A DNA stretch of 64,000 nucleotides from Pontivivens marinum (GCF_900231835.1 NZ_OCTN01000010.1:30000-93999); one strand, 5' to 3'. Shown: positions 19,240 to 29,072, numbered from the stretch's first letter. Translations and numbers: made by a program. The notes: a model not told the origin generated them from the letters alone.

Positions 19240-19274
19240 TTTCGGCACATTCCAGCGATTGGAATGTGCCGAAA
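19240..19274 (+). terminator. Rho-independent terminator after the HU-family gene
   Basis: Perfect 15-bp stem (TTTCGGCACATTCCA and its complement) with loop GCGAT, followed within eight bases by ATTTTT. Confidence 0.85.
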
Positions 19275-19317
19275 TGAATTATTTTTGACGAATGTGCATT
19301 TGAGTGGAATTTCGCGC

Positions 19318-19346
19318 TGGACGCGCCGATGTGGGTGTCCTAAAGA
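19318..19346 (+). promoter_or_regulatory. Promoter of tRNA-Val
   Basis: TGGACG, 17-base spacer, TAAAGA; the -10 ends ten bases before the tRNA. The same 17-base spacing is seen at the other three tRNA genes in the window. Confidence 0.6.
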
Positions 19347-19355
19347 ACAGCGCAA

Positions 19356-19431
19356 GGGCGGTTAGCTCAGTTGGTAGAGCAATTCGTTTACACCGAATGG
19401 GTCGGGGGTTCGAGCCCCTCACCGCCCACCA
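19356..19431 (+). tRNA. tRNA-Val (anticodon TAC)
   Basis: 76 bases with encoded CCA. Acceptor GGGCGGT/ACCGCCC, D-arm GCTC/GAGC, anticodon loop TTTACAC giving TAC (reads GTA/GTG), T-loop TTCGAGC with one G-T pair in its stem. All stems close. Confidence 0.97.
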
Positions 19432-19464
19432 TTCACCTCACGTGTTTAACGATGGGGGAATGGT

Positions 19465-20091
19465 ATGTCCTTGTCAGACATCATTAATATCGATGAATGC
19501 ACCTTTGTTGCAGCGGGTTCGCTGCGCGAGGTTTATACGCATCCAACCGATGATAGCGTACTGATCAAGGTGGTCCGCGCCGACATGGTTGGCCCAGACG
19601 GGCACCCGTCCCAGATATCGCGGAAGGGTAAGCGCCCATGGGGTGTTTACCTCGCATTCCGGCGCGAAATCGACGAGTACCTGATCGCAGCGCGGCGTCA
19701 GATCGCAACCCCACGGCTAAAGCTTCCTTTTGCCCGTCCTATCGGTCTGGTGCCCACTACGCGCGGCCTAGGGCTGCTGGTAGAGCGGATATCGGATAAT
19801 GGCGCCACGGTCCCGACATTACAGATGCTGCACAAGAGCGGGCAGCTAACACCACAGCACGTAGCAGCCCTGCGTCGGTTCTTTTCCTACTGCATCCGGT
19901 ATCACATCGTTTTGGGGGATGTGCATCTGGGCAATCTGGTGGTGGATCCCACTGCGCCGGATAAGCTGATTTGCATCGATGGCTTTGGTGAGAAGACGTT
20001 GATTCCCGTGCACCGCTATTCACCATGGCTGAATCAACGCAAATTGGAGCGTAAGCTTGCGAGAATCCTCAAGCATGCAGGGCTGGAATAA
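19465..20091 (+). CDS. YrbL-like protein (PhoP regulatory network family)
   Basis: 208 residues. Matches the YrbL family of small kinase-fold proteins: an N-terminal FVAAGSLREVYTHP strand pair, LIKVVRAD with a Lys in the position of the kinase ATP-anchoring Lys, and a catalytic-loop-like GDVHLGNLVV followed by LICIDGFGEK. The usual kinase HxD-N pattern is present in the form D-x-H-xx-N. In enterobacteria YrbL belongs to the PhoP regulon; its biochemical role is not established, and nothing here shows PhoP control. It lies directly after tRNA-Val. Confidence 0.75.
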   Translation: MSLSDIINIDECTFVAAGSLREVYTHPTDDSVLIKVVRADMVGPDGHPSQISRKGKRPWGVYLAFRREIDEYLIAARRQIATPRLKLPFARPIGLVPTTRGLGLLVERISDNGATVPTLQMLHKSGQLTPQHVAALRRFFSYCIRYHIVLGDVHLGNLVVDPTAPDKLICIDGFGEKTLIPVHRYSPWLNQRKLERKLARILKHAGLE

Positions 20092-20141
20092 GACGACTTG
20101 CGAATTTTTGCACTGATTTCGAAATAGCTGTCGTTTCTCGC

Positions 20142-20170
20142 TTGACGGTCTGCGGCAGCGCTTCTACACA
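20142..20170 (+). promoter_or_regulatory. Promoter of the first tRNA-Asp
   Basis: TTGACG, 17-base spacer, TACACA, with the -10 ending 43 bases before the tRNA, so the transcript would carry a leader. Confidence 0.5.
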
Positions 20171-20212
20171 CCCCACACACCAGCGGAACAACGGTTCAAC
20201 TGGTTGAGGTGA

Positions 20213-20289
20213 GCGGTTGTAGCTCAGTTGGTTAGAGTGCCGGCCTGTCACGCCGGAGGTCGCGGGTTCGAGCCCCGTCAACCGCGCCA
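20213..20289 (+). tRNA. tRNA-Asp (anticodon GTC), copy 1
   Basis: 77 bases with encoded CCA. Acceptor GCGGTTG/CAACCGC, anticodon loop CTGTCAC giving GTC, T-arm GCGGG-type stem with loop TTCGAGC. Differs from the copy at 20463 by one base in the D-loop (T instead of C). Confidence 0.97.
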
Positions 20290-20408
20290 TCACCTCAAAA
20301 AATCATGATTTTGTTGATCTGCAAAACGCCCTCGGGCGGATTGTATTCTCGTTTTCAGCGGCATTTTCGGCGATCCACAAAACTGTCACTTTTCTTGTCT
20401 GAATGCGC

Positions 20409-20437
20409 TTGACGACCCCGTGCCACCTGATTAAACC
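20409..20437 (+). promoter_or_regulatory. Promoter of the second tRNA-Asp
   Basis: TTGACG, 17-base spacer, TAAACC, ending 25 bases before the tRNA. Having its own promoter suggests the two tRNA-Asp genes are separate transcription units. Confidence 0.55.
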
Positions 20438-20462
20438 ACCCTCATCCCCAACAGGGGACTGC

Positions 20463-20539
20463 GCGGTTGTAGCTCAGCTGGTTAGAGTGCCGGCCTGTCA
20501 CGCCGGAGGTCGCGGGTTCGAGCCCCGTCAACCGCGCCA
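20463..20539 (+). tRNA. tRNA-Asp (anticodon GTC), copy 2
   Basis: 77 bases with encoded CCA; same structure as copy 1 apart from one D-loop base. A recent duplication or concerted copy. Confidence 0.97.
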
Positions 20540-20671
20540 CTTCATTCTCAAGTATTTTATATATCTCGTTGGAAAGTGGCTCAACTGCTGCGCAACCTTG
20601 TAATCATAGCGCTTTGGCCGGTAATCTTGTGATTGTCGTGCAATGTATGCCCGAAACGCATCGCCTTTGCG

Positions 20672-20700
20672 TTGACCACCACGGGGCACGGGTTTAGACC
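20672..20700 (+). promoter_or_regulatory. Candidate promoter of the nuo operon
   Basis: TTGACC, 17-base spacer, TAGACC, 43 bases upstream of the nuoA start. The only good -35/-10 pair I see in the 203-base gap before nuoA. Confidence 0.45.
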
Positions 20701-20742
20701 GTCTCTAAACAGAGTGCGGTTCGAGACGAAAGGAGTCGCGGC

Positions 20743-21120
20743 ATGGACGGTCTGCTACGCGAATATCTGCCAATCCTGATCTTTCTAGGTTTGGCCATCG
20801 CTCTCGGGCTTGTGCTGATCTTTGCAGCCTTGATTGTGGCGGTCCGCAATCCTGATGCGGAGAAGGTCTCGGCATATGAGTGCGGGTTTAACGCCTTCGA
20901 TGATGCGCGGATGAAGTTCGATGTGCGCTTCTACCTGGTTTCGATCCTGTTCATTATCTTCGATCTAGAAGTTGCGTTCCTGTTCCCATGGGCGACCTCC
21001 TTTGCGGAGCGGGCCCAGTCCGGTGACATGATCGGGTTCTGGTCGATGATGGTATTCCTCGGCGTTCTGACCGTCGGTTTCGTCTACGAATGGAAGAAAG
21101 GGGCCCTCGAATGGGAGTGA
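20743..21120 (+). CDS. nuoA: NADH-quinone oxidoreductase subunit A
   Basis: 125 residues, three membrane helices. Part of the junction between the membrane and peripheral arms of complex I, which couples NADH oxidation to proton pumping. Seen: the conserved loop [20 protein letters not shown] and the Glu/Asp-bearing helix [16 protein letters not shown]. Good ribosome site AAAGGAG (20729-20735). First gene of the nuo operon; its end overlaps the nuoB start by ten bases. Confidence 0.97.
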   Translation: MDGLLREYLPILIFLGLAIALGLVLIFAALIVAVRNPDAEKVSAYECGFNAFDDARMKFDVRFYLVSILFIIFDLEVAFLFPWATSFAERAQSGDMIGFWSMMVFLGVLTVGFVYEWKKGALEWE

Positions 21121-21644
21121 GCACCGCAGTCAACACTGCTGGCGGCGACCGTGAGGTTGCTACACGGCAATTGTCCAATCAGTTGGCGGATAAGGGGTTC
21201 TTGCTGACCTCCACCGACGACATCATCAACTGGGCGCGAACAGGTTCGCTGCACTGGATGACATTCGGCCTCGCATGTTGCGCGGTCGAGATGATGCAGA
21301 CATCAACCCCGCGCTACGATCTTGAGCGTTTCGGCACTGCGCCCCGCGCATCACCGCGCCAATCGGATCTGATGATCGTTGCGGGAACGTTGACCAACAA
21401 AATGGCCCCGGCGCTGCGTAAAGTGTACGACCAGATGCCAGAGCCTCGCTACGTGATCTCCATGGGATCCTGCGCGAATGGTGGCGGTTACTATCACTAT
21501 TCCTATTCAGTCGTGCGTGGCTGTGACCGGATCGTTCCGGTTGATGTCTACGTTCCCGGCTGCCCGCCCACGGCAGAGGCGTTGCTTTACGGCATCCTTC
21601 AGCTTCAGCGGAAAATGCGCCGTACTGGCACGATTACGAGGTAA
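21111..21644 (+). CDS. nuoB: NADH-quinone oxidoreductase subunit B
   Basis: 177 residues from ATG 21111; an ATG at 21090 lies inside nuoA and is less likely. Holds cluster N2, the last Fe-S centre before quinone: the tandem cysteines in [10 protein letters not shown], and single ones in [20 protein letters not shown] and [11 protein letters not shown]. The ATG sits in the last codons of nuoA, so the two are translationally coupled. Confidence 0.97.
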   Translation: MGVSTAVNTAGGDREVATRQLSNQLADKGFLLTSTDDIINWARTGSLHWMTFGLACCAVEMMQTSTPRYDLERFGTAPRASPRQSDLMIVAGTLTNKMAPALRKVYDQMPEPRYVISMGSCANGGGYYHYSYSVVRGCDRIVPVDVYVPGCPPTAEALLYGILQLQRKMRRTGTITR

Positions 21645-21647
21645 GTT

Positions 21648-22262
21648 ATGTCCGAGGCGCTTAACGAACTTTCAGCTCTTATCGCGGCCCGTCAGGGTGA
21701 TGCTGTTCTGGATTCTGTGGTAAAGGGTGGCGAGCTGACGATCACGGTCGTTCCGTCCTCCGTTGCCAAGTTTCTCGCGTTTCTACGCGAAGATCCATCG
21801 TGCCAGTTCCAGACTTTGGTGGATATCACGGCAATTGACTGGCTCGGTCGCGAAAAGCGTTTCGATCTGGTTTATCACCTGCTGTCGATGCGCCAGAATA
21901 CCCGCATTCGGGTAAAGGCTGGCGTGCGCGAAAAGGAAATTGTGCCGTCGATCACGTCCGTGTTCCAATCCGCGGATTGGTACGAGCGTGAAGTGTTCGA
22001 TATGTTCGGCATCCTGTTCTCGGGCCATCCGGATTTGCGTCGGATTTTGACGGATTACGGTTTCCGTGGTCATCCGCTGCGCAAGGATTTCCCGACAACG
22101 GGCTACACCGAGGTTCGCTACGACGAGACAGCCAAGCGTGTTGTCTATGAACCGGTCAGCCTGACGCAGGATTACCGCAGTTTTGATTTGATGAGCCCGT
22201 GGGAGGGTGCCGAATACATCCTTCCCGGTGATGAGAAAGCGCCCGACGCCCCCAAGGGTTGA
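21648..22262 (+). CDS. nuoC: NADH-quinone oxidoreductase subunit C
   Basis: 204 residues. The 30-kDa peripheral subunit next to NuoD. Seen: the family block [20 protein letters not shown], then [17 protein letters not shown], and VRYDE..RVVYEPV. Starts three bases after the nuoB stop. Confidence 0.96.
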   Translation: MSEALNELSALIAARQGDAVLDSVVKGGELTITVVPSSVAKFLAFLREDPSCQFQTLVDITAIDWLGREKRFDLVYHLLSMRQNTRIRVKAGVREKEIVPSITSVFQSADWYEREVFDMFGILFSGHPDLRRILTDYGFRGHPLRKDFPTTGYTEVRYDETAKRVVYEPVSLTQDYRSFDLMSPWEGAEYILPGDEKAPDAPKG

Positions 22263-22268
22263 GGCAGA

Positions 22269-22340
22269 ATGTGCCAGCCGCAGAGCAGCCACAGAGCAGC
22301 CGCAGCGCAGCCAGTGATTTTCAGGCCTGAGGAGGGCTGA
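22269..22340 (+). CDS. Possible 23-residue ORF over a tandem repeat, nuoC-nuoD gap
   Basis: ATG 22269 has GAGG just upstream and the frame ends at TGA 22338-22340, three bases before nuoD. The product is Gln/Ala/Ser-rich with no family likeness. Most of it is a 33-base tandem repeat, so this may be chance; translational coupling to nuoD is the only argument in its favour. Confidence 0.2.
   Translation: MCQPQSSHRAAAAQPVIFRPEEG
22280..22312. repeat. Three tandem 11-base units in the nuoC-nuoD gap
   Basis: Units GCAGAGCAGCC, ACAGAGCAGCC and GCAGCGCAGCC in direct succession; each differs from the first by one base. The only short tandem repeat noticed in the nuo operon. Confidence 0.85.
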
Positions 22341-22343
22341 CAA

Positions 22344-23558
22344 ATGGACGGTTCGAAATTTGACGATGCGCTGACAGGTGAGCAGCAGATTCGTAATTTC
22401 AACATCAATTTCGGCCCTCAGCACCCAGCGGCCCACGGCGTTTTGCGTCTGGTTTTGGAGCTGGACGGTGAGATCGTCGAGCGGTGCGACCCGCATATCG
22501 GCCTGTTACACCGTGGCACCGAAAAACTGATGGAGTCGCGCACCTATCTGCAAAACCTGCCTTATCTGGACCGACTGGACTACGTTGCGCCGATGAATCA
22601 GGAGCACGCATGGTGCCTCGCGATTGAGAAGCTGACAGGTACAACTGTACCACGGCGCGGCTCTCTGATCCGTGTGCTCTATTGCGAAATTGGCCGTGTT
22701 CTCAACCACTTGATGAACGTGACAACGCAAGCCATGGACGTTGGCGCGATGACGCCGCTGACTTGGGGCTTCGAAGAACGCGAAAAGCTGATGGTGTTCT
22801 ACGAGCGCGCATGTGGCGCCCGTATGCACGCCGCCTATTTTCGCCCCGGTGGCGTACATCAGGACCTGCCGCAGGCCCTGTGCGATGATATCTGGCAGTG
22901 GACCGAGGAATTCGGTGAGATCCTCGGCGATATCGATGGTTTGTTGACTGAAAACCGCATCTTTAAACAGCGTAACGTTGATATTGCTGTAGTTTCGCAA
23001 CAGGAATGCTTCGATCTGGGCTTTTCCGGTGTGATGGTTCGTGGTTCAGGCATGCCGTGGGATTTGCGCCGTGCGCAGCCCTATGAATGCTACGATGAAA
23101 TGGACTTCCAGATCCCTGTGGGCACGTGTGGCGATTGCTATGATCGCTACCTGTGCCGCATGTCCGAGATGCGTGAGAGCGTTAAGATCATCCGCCAATG
23201 CCTTGAAAAGATGGAGCTCGTTAAGGGTGAACCTGTTCAGACAAAAGGCAAGATGGCACCTCCACCACGTGGAGAGATGAAGACCTCGATGGAGGCGCTG
23301 ATCCATCACTTCAAGCTATACACAGAAGGGTTTCACGTTCCCGCCGGCGAAGTTTACGCAGCGGTTGAGGCACCCAAGGGTGAGTTCGGCGTGTATCTTG
23401 TCGCGGACGGCTCAAACAAACCCTATCGGGCAAAGCTTCGCGCCCCTGGTTTCGCGCATCTGGAGGCGATGGATCACCTTTGTAAGGGTCACCAACTCGC
23501 TGATGTTGCGGCCATTCTCGGCTCGCTCGATATCGTGTTCGGCGAAGTCGATCGCTAA
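22344..23558 (+). CDS. nuoD: NADH-quinone oxidoreductase subunit D
   Basis: 404 residues. The 49-kDa subunit that forms the quinone site with NuoB. Seen: [17 protein letters not shown] with the conserved His residues, [51 protein letters not shown], and the C-terminal DIVFGEVDR. Homologous to hydrogenase large subunits but without the metal-binding cysteines, as normal. Confidence 0.97.
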   Translation: MDGSKFDDALTGEQQIRNFNINFGPQHPAAHGVLRLVLELDGEIVERCDPHIGLLHRGTEKLMESRTYLQNLPYLDRLDYVAPMNQEHAWCLAIEKLTGTTVPRRGSLIRVLYCEIGRVLNHLMNVTTQAMDVGAMTPLTWGFEEREKLMVFYERACGARMHAAYFRPGGVHQDLPQALCDDIWQWTEEFGEILGDIDGLLTENRIFKQRNVDIAVVSQQECFDLGFSGVMVRGSGMPWDLRRAQPYECYDEMDFQIPVGTCGDCYDRYLCRMSEMRESVKIIRQCLEKMELVKGEPVQTKGKMAPPPRGEMKTSMEALIHHFKLYTEGFHVPAGEVYAAVEAPKGEFGVYLVADGSNKPYRAKLRAPGFAHLEAMDHLCKGHQLADVAAILGSLDIVFGEVDR

Positions 23559-23576
23559 GGCTCAAGGAAAGACGAC

Positions 23577-24254
23577 ATGCTCCGCAGACTTCATAAGAAC
23601 CAGCCCGACAGCTTTGAGTTCAGCCCCGCAAACCTAGCATGGGCTGAAAAGCAGATCGCAAAATATCCCGAGGGCCGTCAGGCCTCGGCCATTATTCCTT
23701 TGCTGTGGCGTGCGCAGGAGCAGGAGGGATGGCTATCGCGTCCTGCGATTGAAAAAACCTGTGAAATGCTGGGCTTGGCAAATATTCGGGGTATGGAGGT
23801 TGCGACCTTTTACTTCATGTTCCAGCTGCATCCGGTTGGTGATGTCGCGCATATTCAGGTTTGCGGCACAACGTCCTGCATGATCTGCGGTGCCGAGGAT
23901 CTTATCGGTATTTGTAAGGAAAAGATTGCGCCGAATGCGCATGAGCGTTCCGCAGATGGAAAGCTGAGCTGGGAAGAAGTTGAATGCCTCGGTGCATGTT
24001 CGAACGCGCCTATGGCGCAAATCGGCAAGGACTATTACGAGGACCTCAGCGGCGAAGCGTTCACGCAAATCATTGATGAGCTGTACGCAGGTAAGGTTCC
24101 TCTGCCCGGTTCACGTAATGGCCGATTTGCTTCCGAACCACGCTCCGGCCTTACATCACTGACGGCACATGCTGAAAACCGTCAGGCTGCGAATATGTCC
24201 GTATCGCTCGCAACGGAAAAGGGTGATAGCATTTCTCGCATCACCGAAGGCTGA
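23577..24254 (+). CDS. nuoE: NADH-quinone oxidoreductase subunit E
   Basis: 225 residues. Thioredoxin-fold subunit with the [2Fe-2S] cluster N1a: cysteines in [10 protein letters not shown] and [11 protein letters not shown]-terminal [23 protein letters not shown] and [15 protein letters not shown] are typical. The last ~50 residues (after [16 protein letters not shown]) are a low-complexity extension. In some relatives this extension carries the helix-hairpin-helix domain that here is encoded by the next gene, as I recall. Confidence 0.96.
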   Translation: MLRRLHKNQPDSFEFSPANLAWAEKQIAKYPEGRQASAIIPLLWRAQEQEGWLSRPAIEKTCEMLGLANIRGMEVATFYFMFQLHPVGDVAHIQVCGTTSCMICGAEDLIGICKEKIAPNAHERSADGKLSWEEVECLGACSNAPMAQIGKDYYEDLSGEAFTQIIDELYAGKVPLPGSRNGRFASEPRSGLTSLTAHAENRQAANMSVSLATEKGDSISRITEG

Positions 24255-24268
24255 ACAGGAGGCGCTTC

Positions 24269-24871
24269 ATGTCTGATCAAAATCCATTCACGGCCTCAAA
24301 GCTGCCATTCGCAATGCTGGTCAGTGTTGCGTTGTCCTTTGTTTTGGCATTGGTGCTGATGTTCATTCTTGAACTATCAGGCACGATTGCGATGTTCGCA
24401 GGATTGATGATCCTGATCGTTGTCTTTGCGCTGTTGATTTACTTCCTCGATGAACCTGCCGCTGTGGCGCAGGTTAGCACAGTTGCAGACGAACCTGTCG
24501 TTGCGGCTGTAGAGGTTGAGGCTGCGGTGGAGGCAGTTGAAGTTGTGGTGGATGAAGTCGAGGCAGCTCCTGCTGCTGACGGCGATGAAAAGCCGGTTGG
24601 GCTCGATGCACCTCGTGATGGAACGGCTGATGACCTGAAGCTGATCAAGGGAGTCGGCCCGAAGCTTGAGGCACTGCTGAACTCAATGGGTTTTTGGCAC
24701 TTTGATCAGGTCGCGGCATGGACCGCGGCGGAAATCTCTTGGGTTGATGAAAATCTTGAGGGGTTCAAGGGCCGTGTAACGCGTGATGAATGGGTTTGGC
24801 AGGCAGGTATTTTGGCTGAGGGCGGAACAACAGCATTCGCGGCCAAGGCTGATAAGGGCGGTAAGCACTGA
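24269..24871 (+). CDS. Membrane-anchored helix-hairpin-helix-like protein in the nuo operon
   Basis: 200 residues. Two adjacent hydrophobic helices (about 14-36 and 40-60), then an Ala/Val/Glu-rich linker (65-110, repeated VE-A-VE units), then a C-terminal domain (DDLKLIKGVGPKLEALLNSM, ENLEGFKGRVTRDEWVWQAG) similar to that of the 10471-10929 protein. The gene lies 14 bases after nuoE and before nuoF. It is not a core complex I subunit; an assembly or accessory role is inferred from position only. Confidence 0.75.
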   Translation: MSDQNPFTASKLPFAMLVSVALSFVLALVLMFILELSGTIAMFAGLMILIVVFALLIYFLDEPAAVAQVSTVADEPVVAAVEVEAAVEAVEVVVDEVEAAPAADGDEKPVGLDAPRDGTADDLKLIKGVGPKLEALLNSMGFWHFDQVAAWTAAEISWVDENLEGFKGRVTRDEWVWQAGILAEGGTTAFAAKADKGGKH

Positions 24872-24878
24872 GCGCCGG

Positions 24879-25103
24879 ATGAAGGAAGAGCGGAACACCA
24901 GCCTGAAACGGCAAACCCGACAAGCGGCGATTGTTATCATCGTTGGATTTTTAGGGTGGATGGGGTTCCAATTGGTGGGCGGATTAACCGGAATTCCGGT
25001 GCGGTTTGCCTTCCTAGCAGATTTTGCGATGCTGGCCGCACTGGTCTGGGCGTTGTTCGTATTGGTTAATGTCTGGCGTGCGCGCCGGAGTGAAGGGGAT
25101 TGA
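24879..25103 (+). CDS. DUF5337-like small membrane protein
   Basis: 74 residues from ATG 24879, seven bases after the previous stop. A basic N-terminus (KRQTRQAA) is followed by two membrane helices (about 16-34 and 42-64) and a basic tail. Fits the DUF5337 family that sits between nuoE and nuoF in Rhodobacterales. Function unknown; position suggests a link to complex I. The nuoF ATG follows two bases after its stop. Confidence 0.75.
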   Translation: MKEERNTSLKRQTRQAAIVIIVGFLGWMGFQLVGGLTGIPVRFAFLADFAMLAALVWALFVLVNVWRARRSEGD

Positions 25104-25104
25104 A

Positions 25105-26400
25105 ATGCTGACCGATAAGGATCGCATCTTCACCAACATCTACGGCATGGCCGACCGTTCGCTTAAGGGCGCGCAGTCGCGTGGTGCATGGGACGGTACT
25201 GCCGATATTATCGGTAAGGGCCGTGATTGGATCATCAACGAAGTGAAGGCCTCGGGCCTACGCGGGCGTGGTGGTGCAGGTTTCCCTACGGGATTGAAGT
25301 GGTCCTTCATGCCCAAGGAAAGCGATGGTCGCCCCTCTTATCTGGTTGTGAACGCAGATGAATCCGAACCGGGCACGTGTAAAGACCGCGAGATCATGCG
25401 TCACGATCCGCATCTGTTTATCGAGGGATGCCTGATCGCATCCTTCGCGATGAATGCGAATACCTGCTACATCTATATTCGCGGCGAGTATATTCGCGAG
25501 CGTGAGGCGATGCAGATCGCTATCGATGAGGCCTATGATGCCGGTCTTTTGGGTAAAAATGCATGTGGTTCCGGCTGGGATATGGATGTCTATCTGCACC
25601 ATGGTGCGGGTGCCTATATCTGTGGTGAGGAAACTGCGCTACTCGAAAGCCTTGAGGGCCGTAAGGGTATGCCGCGTTTGAAGCCTCCGTTCCCTGCTAA
25701 TACAGGTCTCTACGGTGCGCCGACCACGGTTAACAATGTTGAGTCGATTGCAGTTGTTCCGACGATCCTGCGCCGTGGCGGTGCCTGGTTCGCTGGGTTT
25801 GGCCGTGAAAACAACGCCGGAACGAAGCTATTTGCGATTTCGGGCCACGTGGAAAACCCATGTGTCGTCGAGGAGGCAATGTCGATCCCGTTGCAGGAAT
25901 TGCTTGAGCGTCATTGCGGTGGTGTTCGTGGTGGTTGGAAGAACCTGAAAACGGTCATCCCCGGTGGCTCTTCAGTGCGATGCTTACCGCACACGATCTG
26001 CGACGAAGCGATCATGGATTTCGATTGGCTGCGCGGGCAGGGCTCTGGCCTTGGTACAGCTGCGGTGATCGTTATGGATCAGAACACCGATATTATTAAG
26101 GCAATCTGGCGCCTGTCGAAGTTCTACAAGCATGAGAGCTGCGGTCAATGTACCCCCTGTCGTGAGGGTACGGGCTGGATGATGCGCGTCATGGATCGGC
26201 TGGTTACGGGCGATGCAGAGGTTGAGGAAATCGACATGCTGCTGGACGTAACCAAGCAGGTCGAGGGGCACACGATCTGTGCGCTCGGTGATGCGGCTGC
26301 GTGGCCTATTCAGGGTCTGATCCAGCACTATCGCAATGAGATCGAGGACCGCATCAAGCACAAGCGCACCGGACGGGTCAGCGCAGTGGCGGCAGAGTAA
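25105..26400 (+). CDS. nuoF: NADH-quinone oxidoreductase subunit F
   Basis: 431 residues from ATG 25105; the longer frame from 25024 overlaps the preceding gene. The NADH- and FMN-binding subunit with cluster N3. Seen: [16 protein letters not shown] (NADH/FMN), [51 protein letters not shown], and the [4Fe-4S] motif [12 protein letters not shown] with a fourth Cys in [12 protein letters not shown]. Confidence 0.97.
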   Translation: MLTDKDRIFTNIYGMADRSLKGAQSRGAWDGTADIIGKGRDWIINEVKASGLRGRGGAGFPTGLKWSFMPKESDGRPSYLVVNADESEPGTCKDREIMRHDPHLFIEGCLIASFAMNANTCYIYIRGEYIREREAMQIAIDEAYDAGLLGKNACGSGWDMDVYLHHGAGAYICGEETALLESLEGRKGMPRLKPPFPANTGLYGAPTTVNNVESIAVVPTILRRGGAWFAGFGRENNAGTKLFAISGHVENPCVVEEAMSIPLQELLERHCGGVRGGWKNLKTVIPGGSSVRCLPHTICDEAIMDFDWLRGQGSGLGTAAVIVMDQNTDIIKAIWRLSKFYKHESCGQCTPCREGTGWMMRVMDRLVTGDAEVEEIDMLLDVTKQVEGHTICALGDAAAWPIQGLIQHYRNEIEDRIKHKRTGRVSAVAAE

Positions 26401-26444
26401 GAGGCGTAACTTGGGGTCAAATTCTCAAGTGAGCATATGAATTA

Positions 26445-26470
26445 TCCAGTTCACCCTGCGGTGAACTGGA
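26445..26470. other. Hairpin in the nuoF-nuoG gap
   Basis: Perfect 11-bp stem TCCAGTTCACC/GGTGAACTGGA with loop CTGC. No T-tract, and the operon clearly continues, so a processing or stabilising element is more likely than a terminator. Confidence 0.5.
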
Positions 26471-26499
26471 ATTTGCGAAACAGCGGGTTTGCCACGGAT

Positions 26500-26616
26500 A
26501 TGGCAGCACGTTGAGGGCGCAAAACTGAGATACGATACGCTGCCTTTGGGCAGGTCTGTATCGGGGGAATTTTAGTCGCCGGGCTGTTACTGCTCGTCGG
26601 AACAATATTGGGGTAA
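26500..26616 (+). pseudogene. Possible broken small membrane-protein ORF before nuoG
   Basis: ATG 26500 is followed by an in-frame TGA at codon 5 (26512-26514), after which the same frame stays open and encodes a hydrophobic helix ([17 protein letters not shown]) ending at TAA 26614-26616, five bases before the nuoG ATG. The end spacing is typical of an operon gene. No usable start codon lies after the TGA. It may be a decayed gene or chance. Confidence 0.22.
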
Positions 26617-26621
26617 GGCCT

Positions 26622-28637
26622 ATGTCCGACCTACGCAAAATGATCATCGATGGCGCCGAGATCGACGTCGATCCCGGTCTAACAATCCTGCAAGCATGCG
26701 AGCAGGCGGGCGTTGAAGTGCCCCGCTTCTGCTATCATGAGCGCCTGTCCATCGCGGGCAATTGCCGCATGTGTCTGGTTGAGGTTGTCGGCGGCCCTCC
26801 CAAACCTGCGGCTTCCTGCGCGATGCAGGTTCGTGATCTGCGCGGCGGTCCGAACGGTGAACCGCCCGAGGTTAAGACCAAAAGCCCAATGGTCAAAAAG
26901 GCCCGTGAAGGCGTGATGGAGTTTCTGCTCATCAACCACCCGCTGGATTGCCCGATTTGCGATCAGGGCGGCGAGTGTGATTTGCAGGATCAGGCCATGG
27001 CCTATGGTGTTGATTTCTCGCGCTTCCGCGAGGAAAAACGCTCGTCGATCGATCCGGATCTGGGACCGCTGGTCGGAACCAAGATGACCCGTTGTATTTC
27101 ATGCACACGCTGCGTGCGGTTCACGACTGAGGTCGCCGGCGTTTCAGAGATGGGCCAAACGGGTCGTGGTGAGGATAGTGAGATTACCTCCTATCTGGGT
27201 CAGATGCTGACATCCGAACTACAGGGCAACGTGATTGATCTGTGTCCGGTTGGCGCGCTGACCTCGAAACCATATGCATTTACGGCACGCCCGTGGGAGC
27301 TTTCCAAAACGGAGAGCATCGACGTGATGGATGCGCTTGGCTCGAACATTCGTATTGATACGCGTGGTCGTGAAGTGATGCGAATTCTACCGCGTAACCA
27401 TGATGGCGTGAACGAGGAGTGGATTTCCGATAAATCTCGCTTCATCTGGGACGGTCTGCGTCGGCAGCGTCTAGACCGGCCCTATGTTCGAGTGAATGGC
27501 AAGTTAACTCCGGCCACTTGGAATGACGCATTTGCAGCGATTACAGTTGCGGCAGCTGGTAAGAAAATCGCGGCAGTGGCTGGCGATCTCGCTCCGGTTG
27601 AGGCGATGTTTGCGCTTAAGCAACTTGTCGAGGGGCTGGGCGGCGCTGTTGAGTGTCGTACGGATGGCGCGCAACTGCCCGCGGGCAATCGTTCGGGTTA
27701 TGCCGGTACGGCACGGATCGAGGATCTCGATACCGCTGAAATGATCCTGCTGGTGGGTACAAATCCACGTGCAGAAGCTCCTGTGCTGAATGCTCGGATC
27801 CGCAAGGCATGGCTGCACGGAGCAGAGGTTGCCTTGGTCGGTGAAGCTGCTGACCTCACCTATGAATACCATCATGCGGGCAACACGATTTCTGCATTGA
27901 CTGGAATGGCTGATAAGGGCGTTTCGGATGAGACCAAGGAAAAGTCCACGATCGTTGTGATCGGGCAGGGCGCGTTGATTGGCGACGATGGTGCAGCAAA
28001 CTTGGCCGAAGCAATGCGGATGTGTGAGGTTTCCGGCTCCAAGCTGTTGGTTCTGCACAGTGCTGCCAGCCGCGTTGGTGCGATGGATATCGGCTTTACC
28101 AACGATTCGGCTCTTGGCGCGTTGAACGAGGCTGACGTGATCTGGAACCTTGGTTCGGATGAGATTGAGATCGCTGCTGGTGCCTTCGTTATCTATCAGG
28201 GCAGCCATGGCGACCGTGGCGCGCATAGGGCGGATGTGATCCTGCCAGGTGCGGCATGGACCGAGGAAAATGGTCTGTTCGTAAACACTGAAGGGCGTCC
28301 GCAACTCGCAAACCGTGCTGGCTTCGCACCGGGTGAGGCGCGCGACAACTGGGCGATTATTCGGGCGGCCTCCGCACATATGGGGCATGCATTGCCCTAT
28401 GATAACTTGGCGCAATTGCGTGCCGCGTTGTTCGCGGCAGTTCCGCACCTGTCCAGCATTGATGCGGTGCCTGAGAATGAGTGGACATTGGTTGAGGCTG
28501 GACAAGCGAGTAGCGCGGTGTTGCGCAGCACAGTGTCCGACCACTACCAGACAAACCCGATTGCACGGGCGTCTGAGGTAATGGCCGATTTGGCCAAACT
28601 GGCGCATGAGCGGGCACTGCCTGTTGCGGCGGAATAA
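26622..28637 (+). CDS. nuoG: NADH-quinone oxidoreductase subunit G
   Basis: 671 residues, the normal alphaproteobacterial size. Peripheral-arm subunit with clusters N1b, N4 and N5. Seen: the [2Fe-2S] block [19 protein letters not shown], the His-ligated [18 protein letters not shown], and the [4Fe-4S] motif [10 protein letters not shown]; the remainder is the molybdopterin-oxidoreductase-like domain without cofactor. GGGTAAGG precedes the ATG. Confidence 0.97.
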   Translation: MSDLRKMIIDGAEIDVDPGLTILQACEQAGVEVPRFCYHERLSIAGNCRMCLVEVVGGPPKPAASCAMQVRDLRGGPNGEPPEVKTKSPMVKKAREGVMEFLLINHPLDCPICDQGGECDLQDQAMAYGVDFSRFREEKRSSIDPDLGPLVGTKMTRCISCTRCVRFTTEVAGVSEMGQTGRGEDSEITSYLGQMLTSELQGNVIDLCPVGALTSKPYAFTARPWELSKTESIDVMDALGSNIRIDTRGREVMRILPRNHDGVNEEWISDKSRFIWDGLRRQRLDRPYVRVNGKLTPATWNDAFAAITVAAAGKKIAAVAGDLAPVEAMFALKQLVEGLGGAVECRTDGAQLPAGNRSGYAGTARIEDLDTAEMILLVGTNPRAEAPVLNARIRKAWLHGAEVALVGEAADLTYEYHHAGNTISALTGMADKGVSDETKEKSTIVVIGQGALIGDDGAANLAEAMRMCEVSGSKLLVLHSAASRVGAMDIGFTNDSALGALNEADVIWNLGSDEIEIAAGAFVIYQGSHGDRGAHRADVILPGAAWTEENGLFVNTEGRPQLANRAGFAPGEARDNWAIIRAASAHMGHALPYDNLAQLRAALFAAVPHLSSIDAVPENEWTLVEAGQASSAVLRSTVSDHYQTNPIARASEVMADLAKLAHERALPVAAE

Positions 28638-28649
28638 TGAGATTTGGCT

Positions 28650-28672
28650 GGCGGCGTGAAAATCGCGCCGCC
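28650..28672. other. Hairpin between nuoG and the lipoprotein gene
   Basis: Stem GGCGGCG/CGCCGCC with a nine-base loop TGAAAATCG, 12 bases past the nuoG stop. No T-tract; likely a processing or stability element within the operon. Confidence 0.45.
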
Positions 28673-28694
28673 GCTATGATGAGGATGAAGTTTG

Positions 28695-29072
28695 ATGCGT
28701 AGCACCGGAATTTTGGCAGTCATGGCGATGTGTGGGCTTGTCGCCTGTGCAGGGCCACGTGCTGACAATTACGCTGGTGAGCCGATCGAGCGTGTTGCGC
28801 GCGACCTTGGCTATCCCTCGCAGGTATCGGAGCTGCCTGACGGGCGCCGCTCCTATCAGTGGGAGATCGAGCAGACCACGCAGGTGGGGCCGTTGCGGCC
28901 AGTCCTGCGGGGGATCAGCCTCAGCACTTCTGGTGGAGCAGGGCTCGGTATCGGGCTGGAGCGTGACAGCGTGTCCACCGGTGTTTGCATCTATACGCTG
29001 ACCGCATCGCCGGTCGGTGAAACGTATATTGTGGAGGCTTCCCCGAGCGCGAATGCGAGTTGTTTGTCCTGA
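28695..29072 (+). CDS. Small lipoprotein in the nuo operon
   Basis: 125 residues from ATG 28695 (a TTG directly before it is ignored). The N-terminus is a lipoprotein signal with lipobox LVAC, the Cys being about residue 18. The rest contains GEPIERVARDLGYPSQVSEL and YQWEI, then a Gly-rich strand region and a pair of later Cys. The LG-P-----L-DG-----W pattern resembles small outer-membrane-anchored lipoproteins. Unknown function; sits between nuoG and nuoH on the same strand. Confidence 0.75.
   Translation: MRSTGILAVMAMCGLVACAGPRADNYAGEPIERVARDLGYPSQVSELPDGRRSYQWEIEQTTQVGPLRPVLRGISLSTSGGAGLGIGLERDSVSTGVCIYTLTASPVGETYIVEASPSANASCLS

Noticed and set aside
26500..26616. Selenocysteine reading of the TGA at 26512
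   Set aside because: The base after it shows no selenocysteine insertion stem that I can recognise, the residue would sit at codon 5 of an unknown peptide, and decay or chance is simpler.
27504..28607. 367-codon open frame on the minus strand
   Set aside because: Antisense to nuoG; Arg/Cys/His-rich composition without motifs.
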